DNA from: Mycolicibacterium phlei
GTDB lineage: Bacteria; Actinomycetota; Actinomycetes; Mycobacteriales; Mycobacteriaceae
DNA length: 64,000 bases
Assembly: GCF_001583415.1 (NCBI RefSeq)
Contig: NZ_CP014475.1
Span: 1,612,001-1,676,000 of the forward strand
Direction of reading: 5' to 3'
Position 1 is the first letter of the stretch. Each line of letters begins with the position of its first letter. The notes beneath the pieces were generated by a model. That model was not told the DNA's origin and made no database searches. It saw only the letters and a program-made list of their open reading frames with translations. This document shows positions 29,923 through 41,006 of this stretch, piece after piece. Both the position numbers and the translations under genes were made by a program.

Positions 29923-31059
29923 ATGACCAAGGTGACCTTCCTGCTGTCGAAAGACCCCGCCACCCAGCACGGCGGTGATATCGAGCTCTCCCGGGTGGCG
30001 ATGCGCCTCGCATCCGAGGCGTTCGACGTCGCCGCCCTGTGTCTGTCCTCCGAAACCGGTTCCACGACAGTGGATCTCGTGCCCGGCGGGCTGCCGCTGA
30101 CCCGGGTGTTCAAGGAGCCGGTCGACAAGGTGAAGATCCTGGGCAGGTCGCTGCTGCAGCGCCGCAGCCTGGCGCATGTGCGCTTCGACTTCCCCGAACT
30201 GGTGCGCGGGATCGACGGCCTGGAGTCCGACGTGTTCGTCGCCGAGCACAGCTACATGGCCGAGTCGTTCCTGCGCAGCCGCCATGTCGGTAAGTCCGGC
30301 CTGATCATCAACACCATCAACACCGAGTCGCAGGTCTGGCTGTCCACCCGCGGGCTGCTCGGCAAGATCGAGGAACCGCGGCTGCTGCGCGACGAGCTGC
30401 GGGTGGCGCGTGCGGCCGACGCCGTCGGCACCTACGACTTCGAAGAGGCCGAGATGTACCGCGCCAACGGTCAGCCCAAGGCGCGCTGGCTCGACGTCAC
30501 GCTGCCGCCGTCGGAGAAGGTCGACGTCTCCGCGACCGGTCCCCGGCTGGGCTTCGTCGGCGTCCGCGACTGGCCGCCGAACCAGGAGGGCTTCCTCTAC
30601 GCGCTGGAGCTGTGGCCGCGCATCGCCGAGGGCATCCCCGGCGCCGAACTGTGCATCGCCGGGCCGAAGAAGCCCGGCGCCAAGGACCCGGTCTATCCGC
30701 CCGGCGTGCGCGACCTCGGCTTCGTCGAGGACCTGCCGGGCTTCTTCAAGACCTGCCGCGCGCTGATGGCGCCGATCAAGACCGGCGGCGGTGTGCGGGT
30801 CAAGATTCTCGACTCGATCTCCAAGGGGCTGCCGGTGATCGGCACCAGCCCGGCGGTCGGCTCCCTGCCGCGGCTGTTCGATCTGCCGACCTACGACGAC
30901 GAGGAGCAGTTCATCGCGGAGTGCCGCCGCTTCCTGCTGGACAAGGATGTCGCGGTCAAGGCCGGCAACGAACTCTACGAGGCCAACCGGGCGCACTGGG
31001 AGAGCAAGAAGCCGCACAAGTCGTTCGAGGATCTGGTCCGCGCGGGAATTCGATCCTGA
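29923..31059 (+). CDS. Family 4-type glycosyltransferase
   Basis: 378 aa, GT-B fold. The N-terminal acceptor domain starts VTFLLSKDPATQHGGDIELS. The donor domain begins near LGFVGVRDWPPNQEG and has the nucleotide-sugar segment KTGGGVRVKILDSISKGLPVIGT, the usual GT4 loop with Asp where Glu is common. Cytoplasmic, no membrane helix. It probably adds one sugar of the surface polysaccharide repeat. Separated by 72 bp from the acetyltransferase and 156 bp from the UDP-sugar dehydrogenase. Confidence 0.85.
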   Translation: MTKVTFLLSKDPATQHGGDIELSRVAMRLASEAFDVAALCLSSETGSTTVDLVPGGLPLTRVFKEPVDKVKILGRSLLQRRSLAHVRFDFPELVRGIDGLESDVFVAEHSYMAESFLRSRHVGKSGLIINTINTESQVWLSTRGLLGKIEEPRLLRDELRVARAADAVGTYDFEEAEMYRANGQPKARWLDVTLPPSEKVDVSATGPRLGFVGVRDWPPNQEGFLYALELWPRIAEGIPGAELCIAGPKKPGAKDPVYPPGVRDLGFVEDLPGFFKTCRALMAPIKTGGGVRVKILDSISKGLPVIGTSPAVGSLPRLFDLPTYDDEEQFIAECRRFLLDKDVAVKAGNELYEANRAHWESKKPHKSFEDLVRAGIRS

Positions 31060-31215
31060 CCTCCGCGGGCGAGTAGCGTGGGCGTCGCGGCAACGTCCGC
31101 CGGCGCTTTTTAACGGCCTCGATAATTGGCTTCCGATTACGCGAAATAGACGCCGACGACGTATTGTTTAACGGCGACCCCGCAAACTTCTCCTGAAATT
31201 GGGAACTGGAGGGCT

Positions 31216-32565
31216 ATGTCTGAGCCAGCAAAATACGACGTGGGAATTGTCGGGCTGGGCTACGTCGGGTTGACGCTCGCCACGGTGCTGGCTGAATCCG
31301 GTAGTTCGGTGATCGGCGTGGAGACGCGCCCGGAGATCGTCGAGCTGACCAACGAGGGCACGCCGCATTTCACCGAGACCGGTCTGCCCGATGCGCTCTC
31401 CGGTGTGGTGCGCAGTGGCAAACTGCGTGCGGTCAACAAGTTCGACCCCAGCTTCACCTGTGACACCTACATCATCACCGTCGGCACGCCGCTGTCGGCC
31501 GATGGCGTGGCGCGTATCGACATGATCGAGGCCGCGGCCCGCGATATCGCCGAGAACATGAGAGACGGTGCGCTGGTTATTCTGCGCTCGACGGTGAAGG
31601 TGGGCACCACCCGTGACGTGGTGGCCCCCGCGCTGGCCTCCAGTGGCAAGAAGTTCGACATCGCGATGTGCCCCGAGCGCACGCTGGAGGGCAAGGCGCT
31701 GCAGGAGTTGCGTGAGCTCCCGCAAATCATCGGCGCCGATGATCAGGCGGTTGCCGACCGGGCCGCGGCGTTGTTCCGGCGGCTGACCAACTCGATCGTG
31801 CAGGTCTCGGACGTGGAGACCGCCGAGATCATCAAATTGGTGTCCAACACATTCCGCGATGTGCAATTCGCGTTCGCCAACGAGGTCGCCCGGCTATGTG
31901 ACGCGTTCGGCGTCAACGCCCATGAAGTGATCGCGTCCGGCAAACTCGGTTACAACCGCACGAATATTCCGCTTCCGGGTCTGGTCGGCGGCCCCTGCCT
32001 GGAGAAGGATCCGCACATTCTCATGGAGTCCGCCCGCAGCCGCGGCGTGCACCTGGAGATGACCGCGGCCGGCCGGATGGTCAACGAGCGCCAGCCCGAG
32101 GAGACGGTGCAGTTCATCCGCCGCGAGATCGACCGGCGCGGCCTGGGCACCGACGAGCCGCTGAAGATCAGCCTGCTGGGCATGGCGTTCAAGGGCCAGC
32201 CGGAGACCAGCGATCTGCGCGGCTCGATGTCGATCAAGGTGCTCGACCGGCTCAAGAAGGCCCACCCGGAGGCCGAGGTCGGTGTCTACGACCCGGTCAC
32301 GCCTGCCGAGACGCTGGCCGCCGAGTTCCCCGACGAGACCGTCTACACCCGCTTCGGCGACGCCGTCAGCGGTGCGCACGTCGTGGTGATCGGCAACAAC
32401 CATCCGTCGCTGGGCCAGATCTCGCCGCGCACCATCAGCGAGTTCATCCGGCCCAACGGGTTCATCTTCGACTACTGGAACCACTTCAGCCATCTGCCCG
32501 CCTCCGAACGCGGCGACTCGTACTTCGCGGTCGGCAACGCCGGATGGGTGCCGTCCAATGTCTAA
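31216..32565 (+). CDS. UDP-sugar 6-dehydrogenase (WecC/UDP-ManNAc or UDP-Glc type)
   Basis: 449 aa. The N-terminal NAD domain has VGIVGLGYVGLTLATVLAE. The catalytic Cys is in LVGGPCLEKDPHIL, preceded by EIIKLVSNTFRDVQFAFANE. The C-terminal UDP-binding part has LLGMAFKGQPETSDLRGS. It makes a UDP-uronic acid, so the polysaccharide is probably acidic. The NAC-type versus glucose-type substrate cannot be fixed by eye. ATG has GGAGGG upstream. The last 8 bases overlap the epimerase gene. A TTTAACGGC direct repeat (31109 and 31167) lies in the 156-bp upstream gap. Confidence 0.9.
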   Translation: MSEPAKYDVGIVGLGYVGLTLATVLAESGSSVIGVETRPEIVELTNEGTPHFTETGLPDALSGVVRSGKLRAVNKFDPSFTCDTYIITVGTPLSADGVARIDMIEAAARDIAENMRDGALVILRSTVKVGTTRDVVAPALASSGKKFDIAMCPERTLEGKALQELRELPQIIGADDQAVADRAAALFRRLTNSIVQVSDVETAEIIKLVSNTFRDVQFAFANEVARLCDAFGVNAHEVIASGKLGYNRTNIPLPGLVGGPCLEKDPHILMESARSRGVHLEMTAAGRMVNERQPEETVQFIRREIDRRGLGTDEPLKISLLGMAFKGQPETSDLRGSMSIKVLDRLKKAHPEAEVGVYDPVTPAETLAAEFPDETVYTRFGDAVSGAHVVVIGNNHPSLGQISPRTISEFIRPNGFIFDYWNHFSHLPASERGDSYFAVGNAGWVPSNV

Positions 32566-33538
32566 GCGCGTGGTGATCACCGGCGGCGGCGGCTTCATCG
32601 GGGCGTACCTGACCAAGCGGATGGTCGCCGACGGCTGGGATGTCGCGGTGGTGGACAACATGGTTCGCGGCGATGCCCGCCGGTTCGCCGAGGTCGCCGA
32701 CGACGTCGAGCTGTTCACCTGCGACGTGCGTGACCAGGACGCGCTGGAGAAGGCGTTCAAGGGCGCCGAGGTGGTCATGCACCTGGCGGCCGTCAACGGC
32801 ACCGAGAACTTCTACACCCAGCCCGAGATGGTGCTCGAGATCGGCATGCTCGGCGCGCTGGCGGTGACGAACGCCGCTCGCGCCCAGGATGTTCCGGATC
32901 TGGTCTTCGCCTCGACCGCGGAGGTGTACCAGACACCGTCGGTGATCCCGACGCCGGAGACGATCCCGCTGATGCTGCCGGACAGCCTCAACCCGCGCTA
33001 CTCGTACGGCGGCGGCAAGATCGTCAGCGAGCTGATCGCGTTCAACTACGGGCGCGACCACTACCGCAAGGTGCAGATCTTCCGGCCGCACAACATCTTC
33101 GGGCCCGACATGGGCTGGAAGCACGTGGAGCCGCAGTTCATCATGCGGGCGCTGGCGGCCAAGGACGCCGGCGACGGCACCTTCCCGATCCAGGGTGACG
33201 GCACCGAGACGCGGTCGTTCCTCTACGTCGACGACTGCATCGACGGCATCCTGACGATGTACGAGAAGGGCGGGCACCGCGAGATCTACCACATCGGCAG
33301 CCAGGACGAGATCACCATCCGCGAGCTGGCGAACCGGATCGGCAGGATCGTCGGCATCGACCTCGACATCAAGCCGGGGGAGGCCCCCAAGGGCGGCACC
33401 AAGCGCCGCTGCCCGGACATCACCAAGATGCGCGGGCTGGGCTGGGAGCCGAAGGTGAGCCTCGACGAGGGGCTCGAGCGCACGGTGGCGTGGTACAGCG
33501 CGCACCGCGACGACAAGCCGGCCAACGACCTGATGTAG
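32558..33538 (+). CDS. NAD-dependent nucleotide-sugar epimerase/dehydratase
   Basis: 326 aa extended short-chain dehydrogenase. It shows the NAD loop VVITGGGGFIGAYL, active-site Ser/Thr in VFASTAEVYQTP, Tyr-Lys in RYSYGGGKIVSEL and the substrate segment RPHNIFGPDMGWKH. It probably changes the configuration of the UDP-uronic acid produced by the gene it overlaps. Product unknown (4-epimerase or similar). It is followed immediately by a strong terminator, which closes block A's biosynthetic operon. Confidence 0.88.
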   Translation: MSKRVVITGGGGFIGAYLTKRMVADGWDVAVVDNMVRGDARRFAEVADDVELFTCDVRDQDALEKAFKGAEVVMHLAAVNGTENFYTQPEMVLEIGMLGALAVTNAARAQDVPDLVFASTAEVYQTPSVIPTPETIPLMLPDSLNPRYSYGGGKIVSELIAFNYGRDHYRKVQIFRPHNIFGPDMGWKHVEPQFIMRALAAKDAGDGTFPIQGDGTETRSFLYVDDCIDGILTMYEKGGHREIYHIGSQDEITIRELANRIGRIVGIDLDIKPGEAPKGGTKRRCPDITKMRGLGWEPKVSLDEGLERTVAWYSAHRDDKPANDLM

Positions 33539-33547
33539 TCAGCGTCG

Positions 33548-33583
33548 AAAAAGCCGGGAACCCGTTGGGGTTCCCGGCTTTTT
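33548..33583. terminator. Bidirectional intrinsic terminator
   Basis: Perfect 16-bp arms AAAAAGCCGGGAACCC / GGGTTCCCGGCTTTTT with a 4-nt loop. It lies between the epimerase gene and the convergent PGRS-like gene and can serve both. Confidence 0.93.
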
Positions 33584-33595
33584 CGCTTCTGCGGG

Positions 33596-35398
33596 TCAGT
33601 CGTCCCCGGAATCGTCTCCGGTGCTCGCGGAACCGTCCTTGCCGTTGCCGCCGTGCGCACCGCCGCCCTGGCCCCGGCCGCCGGTGCCGCCCTTGCCCGG
33701 GGTGGCGGTGCCCTCACCGGCGTGGGCGTCGCCGCCCTTACCGCCGACGCCGCCGGGCGAGTCGAAGACGTTGGGCACACCGGTGCCGCCCGCACCGCCG
33801 TTGCCGCCCTTGGCCTCACCGCTGCCGACGTGGGCGCTGCCGCCGTGGCCGCCGCGGCCGCTCGGGCCCTGCCAGCCGCCGGCTCCGCCTCTGCCGCCGT
33901 TGCCGCCGGTGGCCTTGCCCTCATCGGCGTGGGCGTTGCCGCCGTTGCCGCCGTTACCGCCCCAGCCGTCCCAGGCGGTGCTGCCGCCGTTGCCGCCGTT
34001 GCCGCCGATCGCCTCGCCCTGGCCGACCGAGGCGTCACCGCCGTGGCCGCCGCGGGCGCGGCCGCTGCCGCCGTTGCCCTCGGTGTTACCGAACCACGCG
34101 GAATTGCCTGCGTTGCCGCCGTTTCCGCCCTTGGCGGTGCCGTTGTCGGTGTGGGCGGTGCCGCCGTCGCCGCCGGTGCCGCCGCGGCCGTCGATGCCGA
34201 CGTTGCCGCCGTCGCCACCGTCGCCACCGGTCGCGTCGCCGTTCACACTGGTGGCGTCACCGCCCCGGCCGCCGACACCGCCGTCGCCGCTGGCCAGGTC
34301 GTGGTTGCCGCCGTTGCCGCCCTTACCGCCGACGGCGTCGCCGTCCTCGCTGCTCGCCGCGCCGCCGTCGCCGCCGGCGCCCGCGTTGCCGATCAGGCCG
34401 GAGTCGCCGCCGTTGCCGCCCTTTCCGCCCGTGGCGGTGCCGTCGGTGGACTTGGCGTCGCCGCCCTTGCCGCCGGTGCCCCCGGTGCCGATCAGCAGGC
34501 CGCCCGCGCCGCCGTTGCCGCCGTTGCCGCCGACCACGTCGCCGTCGCCCTCGATGTCGCCGCCGGCGCCGCCGTGGCCGCCGTTGCCGATGAAGAACCC
34601 GCCGCGGCCGCCGTCGCCGCCGTCCTGGCCGGCTGCGCCGTCACCGCCGTTGCCGCCGATGCCGATGAGCAGGCCGCCGTTGCCGCCGTTCTGGCCGGGA
34701 CCGCCGTCGGCGCCGTTGCCGATCAACACGCCGCCGTGCTCGCCCGGCGCCTCGCCGTTGCGGACGAAGACGCGGAACAGGTCGCTGGCGACCTTGTCGG
34801 GGTTCTGCATGGGGTTGATCGCGACGATCTCGCGGACCGCGCGTTCGATGGTGGCCGAGATCTCCGGCGGGATGGAGGCGCCCGCCTCGGTGAAGTTGTT
34901 GATCGCCCGGTCACCGGCGTAGGCCGCCGGAACCGCGGCCAGCGGCACGGTCACCAGCGTCCACGGCCGCGCGAAAAGCTTGATGGAGTGCGGCCATCCG
35001 GCGATCGCCTGATCGTTGTGGTGCACCGGGTAGGACAGCCAGTTGACGAGCCCGTCGACGATCAGCCTGCCCGGGTCGAACGCCGCGGTGCCCACCTCGC
35101 CGCCGGTGCCGGTCTGGTCGGTGGTCTCGATCGCCTCGGTGTTCCCCACAGGCGGGGCCACCGCCGGGGTGGCGCCGGTGCCGATCACCAACGGGGTCGA
35201 GGAACTCGTCAGCCGCACCGAGTGGCCGAAGAGGCTGTTCGGGGTGGCGTACACGCCGACCGACTGTGGGGCGGATTCGGATGTCTGGATCAGCGCCTTG
35301 GTGCCGAGGGCGGCACCGGCGGCGGCCAGTGCGCCCATCGCCACCGCGGCCCGGACGCGGTGCGCGCGTTCTCTCTCCACGTGGTGTCTCCCACCCAT
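33596..35398 (-). CDS. PGRS-like glycine-rich exported protein lacking a PE domain
   Basis: 600 aa from ATG 35398. A basic N-terminus and one hydrophobic segment (AAVAMGALAAAGAALGTKAL) suggest export or membrane anchoring. Residues about 40-220 form a non-repetitive domain with no family I recognise. Residues about 220-600 are Gly-rich GGxGGxGG repeats like PE_PGRS tails, but there is no PE domain. A longer period of roughly 35 aa is overlaid, with motifs such as GGDATSVNGDATGGDGG recurring. The tail is rich in Asp/Asn, so calcium binding is possible. Adjacent to sugar genes; role unknown, perhaps cell-surface matrix. A start 19 codons upstream is possible. Confidence 0.75.
   Translation of the reverse strand: MGGRHHVERERAHRVRAAVAMGALAAAGAALGTKALIQTSESAPQSVGVYATPNSLFGHSVRLTSSSTPLVIGTGATPAVAPPVGNTEAIETTDQTGTGGEVGTAAFDPGRLIVDGLVNWLSYPVHHNDQAIAGWPHSIKLFARPWTLVTVPLAAVPAAYAGDRAINNFTEAGASIPPEISATIERAVREIVAINPMQNPDKVASDLFRVFVRNGEAPGEHGGVLIGNGADGGPGQNGGNGGLLIGIGGNGGDGAAGQDGGDGGRGGFFIGNGGHGGAGGDIEGDGDVVGGNGGNGGAGGLLIGTGGTGGKGGDAKSTDGTATGGKGGNGGDSGLIGNAGAGGDGGAASSEDGDAVGGKGGNGGNHDLASGDGGVGGRGGDATSVNGDATGGDGGDGGNVGIDGRGGTGGDGGTAHTDNGTAKGGNGGNAGNSAWFGNTEGNGGSGRARGGHGGDASVGQGEAIGGNGGNGGSTAWDGWGGNGGNGGNAHADEGKATGGNGGRGGAGGWQGPSGRGGHGGSAHVGSGEAKGGNGGAGGTGVPNVFDSPGGVGGKGGDAHAGEGTATPGKGGTGGRGQGGGAHGGNGKDGSASTGDDSGDD
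33620..34740 (-). repeat. PGRS-type coding repeat array
   Basis: About 1.1 kb of tandem GGN-GGN coding repeats (CCGCCGTTGCCGCC on the plus strand). The strand bias also yields long false open frames on the other strand. Such arrays recombine and slip, so length may vary between strains. Confidence 0.85.
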
Positions 35399-36017
35399 TA
35401 CAGGAATCCTTCCCGGCGGACGCCGAAGCTGGGTCGCCGCGTCTTCACAACCCAACCGTTGGCAAAGATGATCGCATCCTTTCAGACAAGGTCGAAATAC
35501 GTACGCATTCGCGTTTTGTTAACCGCCGGAAAACGGATTTGAGGTCGCGCGCTGGCCCCGCCGGAGTGGAATTCGCGGTGTGCGTCGAGCGAACCCTGCC
35601 GTCAGCTGTTTATTAGCTGAGGAGACTCCTGTGCGCGTTTTCCGCAGGATGTCGGCCCGGGCCGGAAGTCCTTGACTTGTCCAGGATTCACCGCCCGCGA
35701 CAGTTTGGCGATCACTGGGGCTCCTCGACGCGGTAACGCGTCATGATCAGCGGTTTTATGGATGCAGTCGGCATCCGGGGGTGTGGGGTGGTCGGCGGGT
35801 CTGGGCCGGTCCGCCGCGCCGGTGTGCAGGCGTGGTCGCGGCGCCCTGGACGAGGTGCCCATGCCCGGTTTACTTACGTATCCGCAAATTAGCGCGACGG
35901 AGCGTTATTTTCAGGTTCTGTCAATTTTGGAAATGATCGGTGGATCGTCGAGATCCGCGCCACACATTCAAATGTGTACCGCTGTGCAAAGGTGACAAGA
36001 ACCGTCCAGCAACATCG
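35399..36017. other. 619-bp intergenic region with a palindrome
   Basis: Lower GC than the surroundings, with no convincing gene in any frame. It holds a near-palindrome ACACATT-CA-AATGTGT at 35962-35977, about 40 bp beyond the maf stop, a possible regulator site. A TTGACT at about 35674 resembles a -35 box on the plus strand, but no gene follows. The promoter of the PGRS-like gene should lie just right of 35398 on the minus strand. Confidence 0.5.
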
Positions 36018-36667
36018 TTAGCCGGTTTGGCCGGAGGGCTTATTGTGCGCCCACAAACGGGCCACCCCGACACCCACCCGTCCTAGCAGGTCGCGCACCA
36101 GGGGCAGGCCGATGCCGATCACCGCGGACGGATCGCCGTCGACACCCGCGATGAACCAGCCTCCGAGCCCGTCGATGGTGAACCCCCCGGCTACCGCGGT
36201 GGGCTCGCCGCTGGCGACATAGGCCGCCAGATCCTCGTCGGAGGGGGTGGCGAACCGCACCGTCGTCGCGGCCGCCTCGGCCGCGCGGTCCACCACCGCG
36301 CCGTCAAGCAGCCTCAGCACGCAGTGGCCGGTGTAGAGAGTGCCGGAGCGCCCGGCCATCTCGCGCCACCCCGCCAGTGCGTCCTCCGCGGTCGCGGGCT
36401 TACCCAGCAGCCTGCCATCGCGGAAAAGCATGGAGTCGCAACCGATCACGACGCAGTCGGCGGCGACATCGGCGGCCAGCCCGGGCACGACCGCCTCGGC
36501 CTTGGCACGGGCCAGCGCCACCGTCACCTCGGCGGGGGAGGCGGTGGCGCCCAGACTCGCCGCCACCGCGTCCTCGTCGACACCCGAGACGACGACCAGC
36601 GGATCGATTCCAGCCTGCCGCAAGACCTTCCGACGACCAGAAGACGCTGACGCGAGAACGAACCGCG

Positions 36668-36671
<4 letters not shown>
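36018..36671 (-). CDS. maf: Maf-like nucleotide pyrophosphatase
   Basis: 217 aa. Starts [20 protein letters not shown], the Maf signature with the S-x-x-R-x-x-L motif; [15 protein letters not shown] holds the conserved Asp and Lys. Maf proteins hydrolyse non-canonical or free nucleoside triphosphates and are linked to house-cleaning and septum control. Its ATG overlaps the accE5 stop (ATGA), so it is the last gene of the accD5-accE5-maf operon, as in M. tuberculosis (Rv3280-Rv3282). Confidence 0.9.
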
Positions 36672-38685
<2,014 letters not shown>

Positions 38686-39444
38686 TTAAGCAGGCTTACG
38701 CAACACGACGACCGCGAAGCTCGTCAGCGCCGGCACCGGATGCTTGATCAGGAAACGGGTCTTGGCCTTCTCGATCGCATCCAGCGGTTTGAGCACGTGG
38801 TAGTAGTGGTGGCCGAACGCGCCGTGCCACTGCTCGACCTCGAAGCCGACGCTCTCGAAGCGGCGGATCGCACGCTTGGTCGGCCCCGTCGTCCACCGGT
38901 AGTAGGCCGGGAACTTGTCCATGTTGCCCATCTGCAGGCGACCCGGCTGCAGCTTGTCGACGATCGCCAGCGCCGCCTTCTCCGGGATCAGCTTGTTCAC
39001 CACGAACGGGAACGTGAACAGCGTCGGGAAGTAGTGCACCGACAGGCCGCCCGGACGTAGCAGGTTGAAGCAGTTCTGGTGGAACATGCGGGCATCGGGC
39101 AGGTGCTCGCACAACATCTTCGAGAACAGCAGGTCGTAGGTGTTGTGCTCCTCGGTGATCGGCTGGCACAGATCCGCCACCCGGGTCTCGACGTCACCCT
39201 GGGCCTTGGCCAGCTCGGTCGCCGAGATGTCGATGACCACCCGGTGCTTGGCGAAACCCCACAGGTCCGCGTCACCGATGATGGGATTGGCGCCGCCGCC
39301 CAGTTCGGCCACCCGCTCGACGCCCTCGCGTTGCGCCAGCTCCCGGACGAACGTGTCGTAGCCCTTCCACAGGGTGTCCAGGTCGGTGTAGTCAACTTGG
39401 CCGCGTCGGGTCATCACCGCGCCGGCGAAGTCGTCGTTTCCCAT
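38686..39444 (-). CDS. Class I SAM-dependent methyltransferase
   Basis: 252 aa. SAM-binding motif I is VAELGGGANPII near residue 46, the acidic residue follows in HRVVIDISATEL, and LFSKMLCEHLPDA is motif IV. The C-terminal half has a hydrophobic patch (PTLFTFPFVVNKLIPE) suggesting a lipid or glycan-lipid substrate. It is not part of the conserved acc block of M. tuberculosis and borders polysaccharide block B, so it may methylate a sugar of the polymer. It lies 36 bp upstream of accD5 and may be co-transcribed with it. Confidence 0.8.
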   Translation of the reverse strand: MGNDDFAGAVMTRRGQVDYTDLDTLWKGYDTFVRELAQREGVERVAELGGGANPIIGDADLWGFAKHRVVIDISATELAKAQGDVETRVADLCQPITEEHNTYDLLFSKMLCEHLPDARMFHQNCFNLLRPGGLSVHYFPTLFTFPFVVNKLIPEKAALAIVDKLQPGRLQMGNMDKFPAYYRWTTGPTKRAIRRFESVGFEVEQWHGAFGHHYYHVLKPLDAIEKAKTRFLIKHPVPALTSFAVVVLRKPA

Positions 39445-39805
39445 ATCGTCACTTCCGGTGGTTATTTGCTGAACGCCACACTATACCCGGTTGAGATCCG
39501 GATTCGCTCGTTGAGACGGCGAGCACACAACGTGCTGACAACAGCGTTTTTGGCTGGCCCGCGGGAGGTTGCCGGGCCAGCCGTGACCGCCCTGTGCAGC
39601 CCCTCTACCTGCGATAACGCCGACCCCGAGGCGATACGTCGGGTGTTCGGTCCGCGGCGGCGCCGGGCGCCACGGATTACGTGTCGCCACGGATTGGCTT
39701 GTGACCTCGGCCGATTTGCGGTTCTATTAGTGCCGTTCCGATCGGATCCGGCTCAAAGCTATTCGTCGGCAAACGACCAACTCGCCGTTCAAGGGGCTAA
39801 TCAGC
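39445..39805. other. 361-bp divergent intergenic region
   Basis: No gene seen. It must hold promoters for the methyltransferase (minus) and for the block B operon (plus). A direct repeat CGCCACGGATT occurs at 39668-39678 and 39685-39695, 17 bp apart. TATTAG at about 39726 is a weak -10 candidate for the plus-strand operon. Confidence 0.4.
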
Positions 39806-40945
39806 GTGCAACCGAACCGTAGATACGACGGGGTCGACGGCCCCAAGGTGGCGATTGCGCACGACTATCTGACACAGCTCGGCGGGGCCGAGAAGATCGT
39901 GCTGTCGATGAGCAAGGCCTTCCCCGAGGCGCCGATCTACACCATGCTCTACGAGCCGTCGACGACCTACCCGGAGTTCGCCGACCTCGACGTGCGGGTG
40001 TCGCCGCTGAACAAGCTGAAGCTGGCGCGCAAGCACCACCGGGCGTTCCTGCCCGTGCTGCCCGCGGTGGCCAACTCGATGTTCGTCGACGCCGACATCG
40101 TGCTCACCAGCACCAGCGGCTGGGCGCACGGCTTCCGGACCCGTGGCCGCAAGCTGATCTACTGCTACTCACCGGCCCGCTGGCTGTACCTGTCCGACAA
40201 GTACCTCGGCGACGACAGCGGCTTCGTCAAGCGCGCCGGCCTGGCCGTCACTAAGCCCTACCTCAAGGCCTGGGACCGGCGGATGGCGCACAAGGCCGAC
40301 AAGTACCTGGCGATCTCCACGCTGATCCAGGGCCGCATCCGGGACACCTACGGCATCGACGCCGAGGTGATGTTCGCCCCGGTCGCCATGTCGCAGACCT
40401 TCAACCCCGAACCGGTGCCGGGGGTGGGGGAGGACGACGGCTACTACCTGGTGGTCTCCCGGCTGCTGCCGTACAAGAACGTCGACGCCATCGTGCGCGC
40501 CTTCGCCGACGCCCCCGAGCGCCGGCTCGTGGTGGTCGGCAGGGGACCCGACGCCGAGCGGCTGGCCGCGATCAAGACGCCGAACGTCACGATGCTCTCC
40601 GATCTCACCGACGGTCAGATGGCGTTCCTGTACAAGAACTGTCGCGCGCTGCTGGCCGCGAGCTACGAGGACTTCGGCCTCACCCCGATCGAAGCCGGCG
40701 TGTGGGGGCGGCCGACCGTCGCCCTGCGGTTCGGCGGCTTCCTCGACACCATCGACGAGGGGGTCACCGGCATGTACTTCGACGAACCCACCCCGAGGGC
40801 GATCGCCGGGGCGCTGGACCGGTTCGAGGCGGCGGCCTTCGACCCGGACAAGATCCGCAGACACGTCGAGCAGTTCACCGAGGAGCGGTTCGCCGAGAAG
40901 CTGTACGCGGCCGTCGACAACCTGGCAGCGGCCGATGTCCGGTAA
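39806..40945 (+). CDS. Family 4 glycosyltransferase (WbaZ-like)
   Basis: 379 aa from GTG 39806. GT-B fold: the N-terminal VAIAHDYLTQLGGAEKIVLS and the middle YCYSPARWLYLSDKY are typical of mannosyl/rhamnosyltransferases of capsule and O-antigen loci. The donor-site EX7E motif is EDFGLTPIEAG followed by GRPTVALRFGG. Cytoplasmic enzyme adding a sugar to a lipid-linked repeat; the sugar cannot be named. First gene of the plus-strand part of block B. Overlaps or abuts the next gene depending on the start used there. Confidence 0.88.
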   Translation: MQPNRRYDGVDGPKVAIAHDYLTQLGGAEKIVLSMSKAFPEAPIYTMLYEPSTTYPEFADLDVRVSPLNKLKLARKHHRAFLPVLPAVANSMFVDADIVLTSTSGWAHGFRTRGRKLIYCYSPARWLYLSDKYLGDDSGFVKRAGLAVTKPYLKAWDRRMAHKADKYLAISTLIQGRIRDTYGIDAEVMFAPVAMSQTFNPEPVPGVGEDDGYYLVVSRLLPYKNVDAIVRAFADAPERRLVVVGRGPDAERLAAIKTPNVTMLSDLTDGQMAFLYKNCRALLAASYEDFGLTPIEAGVWGRPTVALRFGGFLDTIDEGVTGMYFDEPTPRAIAGALDRFEAAAFDPDKIRRHVEQFTEERFAEKLYAAVDNLAAADVR

Positions 40946-41006
40946 CGGTTCGTCGAAAACCGCGACGGCCGAGTCCGTTTCGGATTCAGCACAAGGAGCA
41001 CGCCAC

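Noticed and set aside
33490..34593. Long Arg/Cys-rich and Pro-rich open frames opposite the PGRS-like gene
   Set aside because: They follow from the strand bias of GGN repeats; composition is unlike a protein and no start context exists. The minus-strand frame has the signal anchor and real domain.
35602..35995. Two short frames in the 35.4-36.0 kb gap
   Set aside because: No family resemblance, no ribosome site, composition like translated noncoding DNA.
40935..41006. ATG 40935 as start of acetyltransferase copy 2
   Set aside because: Possible, but GTG 41007 has AAGGAG and aligns with the N-termini of the other two copies; kept as an alternative.
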